Part shown: positions 62,001 through 64,000 of the stretch, piece after piece
Layout of the letters: every line of letters begins with the position of its first letter
Position numbering within the stretch: position 1 is the first letter of the stretch
Made by a program: the position numbers and the translations under genes
The notes under the pieces: model-generated
What the model saw: only the letters and a program-made list of their open reading frames with translations
What the model was told of the DNA's origin: nothing
The model's database searches: none
Source of the DNA: Candidatus Pseudobacter hemicellulosilyticus
Lineage (GTDB): Bacteria > Bacteroidota > Bacteroidia > Chitinophagales > Chitinophagaceae
NCBI GenBank assembly: GCA_029202545.1
Contig: CP119311.1
Span: 2,914,001 to 2,978,000, forward strand
Direction of reading: 5' to 3'
DNA: 64,000 nt

Positions 62001-62170
62001 TGCTGACCTGTCTGGCAGCTTCCATGGGCGTTATTCCCATGATCCTCAGTAAGAGCCCGCTCTGGTGTCCGATGGGAGCAGTGATCTGCTTTGGGACTTT
62101 AATTTCCATGGTTTTTATTCTGACTATGCTGCCACTTATTTATTGGATGGCTTATAAAGGTAAATCGTAG
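59090..62170 (+). CDS. RND-family efflux permease (AcrB-like)
   Basis: A 1026-residue pump with 12 membrane helices and two large periplasmic loops. It has the N-terminal helix IVLLVISTLVLCGAFALYKM, porter motifs (GMYPGATSAEVEEQLTRPLE), a TM4 proton-relay region VLGMIVDNSIVIVDSYLEKL with Asp and Asn in the place of the Asp-Asp pair, and a C-terminal repeat (GVLGLVSLIGIIVRNGIIMYDYIEAL; KRRMRPILLTCLAASMGVIPM). It drives proton-coupled export of small hydrophobic or toxic compounds. The substrate cannot be inferred. It is the middle gene of the adaptor-pump-channel operon. Confidence 0.96.
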   Translation: MKEQKGLIAQAMKHNKIVLLVISTLVLCGAFALYKMPKQEFPIFTIRQGVVVGMYPGATSAEVEEQLTRPLEHYLFTFKEVKKSKTYSQSRDGIVYVFVELNDDVNNKDEVWSKIKHGLAIFKMQLPSGVLALIANDDFGDTSALLIALESDTKTYRQLKDYLEILEDKIRGVASVSNLRRYGVQNEQLSIYIDKEKVASYGINVYSLYKVLLTKGMVGPSGVIDNDEVVLPIHIERPFSSERDLEEEIVYSDPSGNHIRLKDIAQVIREYPKAANYTISNNKRCLVLSTEMREGYNIVQYGKEVDKVLKAFEKGLPEDVKVFRIADQPQVVDASINTFLEELLIAIIAVVVVTIIFLPIRVAGVAASSIPVSIFISLAVMFAFGIELNTVTLAALVVVLGMIVDNSIVIVDSYLEKLDEGVPRWNAAIESAREYFKAILSATLAIGITFFPFLFTLTGQLYDFVQAFPWTILITLTISLAVAILFIPWLQYVLVKKGLHSRAAHGVKKRKPVLDHIQSFYGSVLETVFRYPRFSLLVGVLSVAGGIVLFVNQPLKLMPVAERNQFAVEIFLPQASSLHQTEVVARDMSAILGGDRRVKSLTTFMGTGSPRFHTTYAPKIGGTNFAQFIVNTESNKATEAMLDEYAAKYAHHYPNAFVKFKQLDYQIGVDADVEVRFSGNDIGALKQAAGKLQDQLGKLEEPLRIYTNYEEILPDIRVALDRVESNRIGMGEGMLGVGLASRFGGLPITTIWENDYRIPVVLKSKWQHGDPVAADVENEYISGLFSPAVPLRQIAKVSTGWNEGQIVRRNGVRTLSLYIDLKRGEKVGLMQNRVEDLVQEMATALEDGQITVSYGGVKEMNDETIPKILNALIASIAIIFFILVFHFRNVGLAALVFSSTAFSIFGAAFGVWVMGLDFSITGVLGLVSLIGIIVRNGIIMYDYIEALRSTSAAPLRDICLEAGKRRMRPILLTCLAASMGVIPMILSKSPLWCPMGAVICFGTLISMVFILTMLPLIYWMAYKGKS

Positions 62171-62175
62171 AAAAA

Positions 62176-63522
62176 ATGAAGAGAATAAGTTGTATGGCTG
62201 TGACCCTGTGTACGTTTTTGGCGGGTAATGCACAGGACCGGCTCAGCCTGGAACAGAGTAAGCTGCTGGCTTTACAAAATAACCCTAAAGTGAAGAACAG
62301 CGAACTGGAACTGGCTGCTGCCCGGGAGATCAAAAAAGATGCTTACGCCAGTTACTTTCCTAAAATAGGCGCTTCTGCTGTTGGCATGCAGGCGGTTGAT
62401 CCACTCCTGCAAATGAATATGAAGGGAGGAAACCTGCCTGTATATGATGGCAACCCTGCTAATCTGCCGGGCGCCACCCAGTTTGCTTATATGCCTGATA
62501 TTAGCATAGGACTGTTTGACCAGGTGGCTTTAGGGTACCTGAATGTGCTGCAGCCGGTGTATGCCGGCGGAAAAATAAGAACAGGCAATCAGCTGGCCGA
62601 ATTGAATATAGCTGTCAGGGAACGGCAGCGGAAGCTGTCTGAGAACGAGGTCCTGCTTAAAACGGAACAGGAGTACTGGCAGGTGATTGCTGTCCAGGAG
62701 AAACAGCAAACGCTCAATACCTATATCAGGTTCCTGGATACGCTGTATGCCCAGGTGAACAATGCCTTCAAAAATGGCCTGATCATTAAAAATGACCTGC
62801 TGAAAGTGCGCATCAAGCAGCAGGAATTGCAGGTCAACAGGATAAAACTGGAAAATGCCAGAAAGCTTGTAACCATGCAGCTTTGTGAAACTATTGGGTT
62901 ACCCTATCAACCGGCTATTGTGCTGGACGAAAGGCTCGATAATTTCTCCTCACCGGCTGTTCATTTCATGTCCAGTCAGGCTGCATTGCCGGATCGTATG
63001 GAGTATAAGCTGCTGGAAAAGGCCGTGGCTGCTTCTCAGCTGGAAACCAAAATGAAAAAGGGTGATTATTTACCATCCCTGGGAGTAGGTGTTACAGGTT
63101 ACTATCTGAACCAGTTCAATACTGGTCAGAAAGGAATATTTAATGGCATGGTATACGCTTCCTTATCCATTCCTGTTTCAGATTGGTGGACTGGTAAGCA
63201 TAAGATAAATGAGCTGCAGTACAGGGAGAAGATAGCCCTCAATACATTTGAAGGGACCAAAGGGCTGCTGAACCTGCAAATGGAAAAAGCCTGGACGGAT
63301 CTCAGCGAGGCTGATGATAAGATCCATTTGATCCGGGAGACCCTGGTCCAGGCTGCGGAAAACCTGAAAGTGAACCAGGATAGTTACAACAATGGGCTCA
63401 TTCAGTTGGCTGATCTGCTGGAGGCCAGGGCCCTGAAAGCTGGTATAGAAGATCAGTTGATTGAGGCGAAGGCGCAGTATAAAATTGCTGTCACAAATTA
63501 TTTACAGGTAACAGGAAGATAG
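62176..63522 (+). CDS. TolC-family outer-membrane efflux channel
   Basis: A 448-residue channel protein with a signal peptide (ISCMAVTLCTFLAGNAQ). It shows the duplicated TolC pattern of long helices and barrel strands: LSLEQSKLLALQNNPKVKNSELEL at the start, then AYASYFPKIGASAVGMQAV, and in the second repeat VAASQLETKMKKGDYLPSLGVGV, then LQMEKAWTDLSEADDKI. It forms the exit duct of the RND system. It starts five bases after the permease stop and ends before an intrinsic terminator. Confidence 0.95.
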   Translation: MKRISCMAVTLCTFLAGNAQDRLSLEQSKLLALQNNPKVKNSELELAAAREIKKDAYASYFPKIGASAVGMQAVDPLLQMNMKGGNLPVYDGNPANLPGATQFAYMPDISIGLFDQVALGYLNVLQPVYAGGKIRTGNQLAELNIAVRERQRKLSENEVLLKTEQEYWQVIAVQEKQQTLNTYIRFLDTLYAQVNNAFKNGLIIKNDLLKVRIKQQELQVNRIKLENARKLVTMQLCETIGLPYQPAIVLDERLDNFSSPAVHFMSSQAALPDRMEYKLLEKAVAASQLETKMKKGDYLPSLGVGVTGYYLNQFNTGQKGIFNGMVYASLSIPVSDWWTGKHKINELQYREKIALNTFEGTKGLLNLQMEKAWTDLSEADDKIHLIRETLVQAAENLKVNQDSYNNGLIQLADLLEARALKAGIEDQLIEAKAQYKIAVTNYLQVTGR

Positions 63523-63605
63523 GTTATTCTATCCTGTTGCGTAGAAGATGGTAGCTGCACAGGTTAAGGTGATATCCTGACCGCAGCACCTGGTTTGTTG
63601 GGTAT

Positions 63606-63638
63606 AGCCGTCTCTTTGCATGGGGACGGCTTTTGTTT
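63606..63638 (+). terminator. Intrinsic terminator of the RND operon
   Basis: The stem AGCCGTC/GACGGCT (63606-63612 with 63625-63631) with a 12-base loop is followed by TTTGTTTT, 84 bp after the TolC-family stop. Confidence 0.75.
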
Positions 63639-63728
63639 TGCCTGGTAGCTGATGGAGGAATTGTTAAGGCAACGGCTGAAACCGGGAAATTGAGTACGCA
63701 TAGATGGCCGCTGTTTATTTGATCCCTT

Positions 63729-64000
63729 TTAGTCAGTTTGCCCGATCAGTTGCTGCTGCGCATAGAGGGCGTTACGGATAGCGGCGCCACGTGCGGTATT
63801 GTTGAAGAGTAGCCAGCCTTCCTGAACAGTGCCGGTGTCTCTGATGCTGTGCACCACCTGGTCAATGAAAGCTTCTGTGTACTCGGATTTATAGAGGATA
63901 GGCGTGCCATGAAAACGGTAGTAGGCTGCCGGCAGGTTCACGATGGCTTCGTCCGGCAGTTTGGGATGGCTCATGCCGCAAAACATGATGTTGTGCAGGG
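63729..64000 (-). CDS. DUF72 domain protein, C-terminal part, 5' end outside window
   Basis: The last 90 residues of a protein whose frame is open through the right edge (LHNIMFCGMSHPKLPDEAIV...). The segment YYRFHGTPILYKSEYTEAFI, the WLLFNNTARGAAIRNALYAQQQL end and the length after them match the C-terminus of DUF72 (YecE-like) proteins, which have a TIM-barrel fold and no firm biochemical role. The stop is TAA at 63729-63731. It converges with the RND operon. Confidence 0.85.
   Translation of the reverse strand, partial: LHNIMFCGMSHPKLPDEAIVNLPAAYYRFHGTPILYKSEYTEAFIDQVVHSIRDTGTVQEGWLLFNNTARGAAIRNALYAQQQLIGQTD

Noticed and set aside
1..64000. Looked for CRISPR arrays, insertion sequences, integrases, phage genes, tRNA and rRNA genes.
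   Set aside because: No regularly spaced repeats, transposase or integrase motifs, or RNA gene signatures were found by reading.

Overview
The window looks like a chromosomal segment of a Bacteroidota bacterium, most likely Chitinophagaceae (Chitinophaga-like). This rests on two SusC/SusD pairs, a Reg_prop/Y_Y_Y histidine kinase with an AraC-type response regulator, a FecI/FecR pair feeding an STN-domain SusC, many lipobox lipoproteins, a GC content that looks near 50%, and repeated TAnnTTTG promoter elements upstream of start codons. The genus is inference. No rRNA, tRNA, CRISPR array, insertion sequence or phage gene was seen.

Layout. 1-4.9 kb: the N-terminal part of a J-domain protein (cut by the window edge), a polysaccharide deacetylase lipoprotein, a DUF4397 lipoprotein, an acidic protein, a cysteine-rich four-helix (Csp-like) protein, one small orphan gene and an AT-rich trio of small genes including a DUF6934-like protein. 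4.9-13 kb: gcvP, a DUF3667 membrane protein, a sterol-desaturase-type hydroxylase, a YkgJ-type cysteine-cluster protein, a DEAD-box helicase and a FabH-like synthase. 13-25.4 kb: a polysaccharide utilisation locus (PUL1), with a split hybrid two-component regulator divergent from SusC, SusD, a GH43 enzyme, a GH5-like enzyme and a BNR/sialidase-fold enzyme. 25.4-32 kb: an MFS exporter, a deoxynucleoside kinase, folK, sppA, an ABC-2 permease, an SRPBCC protein and a DUF2911 protein.

32-42.8 kb: a second SusCD locus with a different design (PUL2): ECF sigma factor, FecR, STN-SusC, SusD, DUF4843 lipoprotein, PKD-like lipoprotein and a TlpA-like thioredoxin, with no carbohydrate-active enzyme. 43-45.1 kb: a coiled-coil lipoprotein and bioA. 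45.2-49.3 kb: an ECF sigma operon whose second gene joins a short cytoplasmic segment and one membrane helix to an outer-membrane beta-barrel, followed by an LVIVD-repeat lipoprotein and a small barrel. 49.3-57 kb: queG, a serine-hydrolase-fold protein without its catalytic motif, clpB, a DsbA-like protein with a Ser-Cys motif and an Omp85-like protein. 57-63.5 kb: an AraC regulator divergent from a tripartite RND efflux operon. The right edge holds the C-terminus of a DUF72 protein.

How the parts work together: PUL1 should sense a breakdown product through its periplasmic propeller and switch on import and cleavage of one polysaccharide. PUL2 should use outer-membrane sensing through the STN domain, FecR and the sigma factor. 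The 45-49 kb operon looks like a third, less familiar envelope-signalling unit. I consider that operon and the AT-rich trio at 3.96-4.86 kb the best candidates for undescribed biology.
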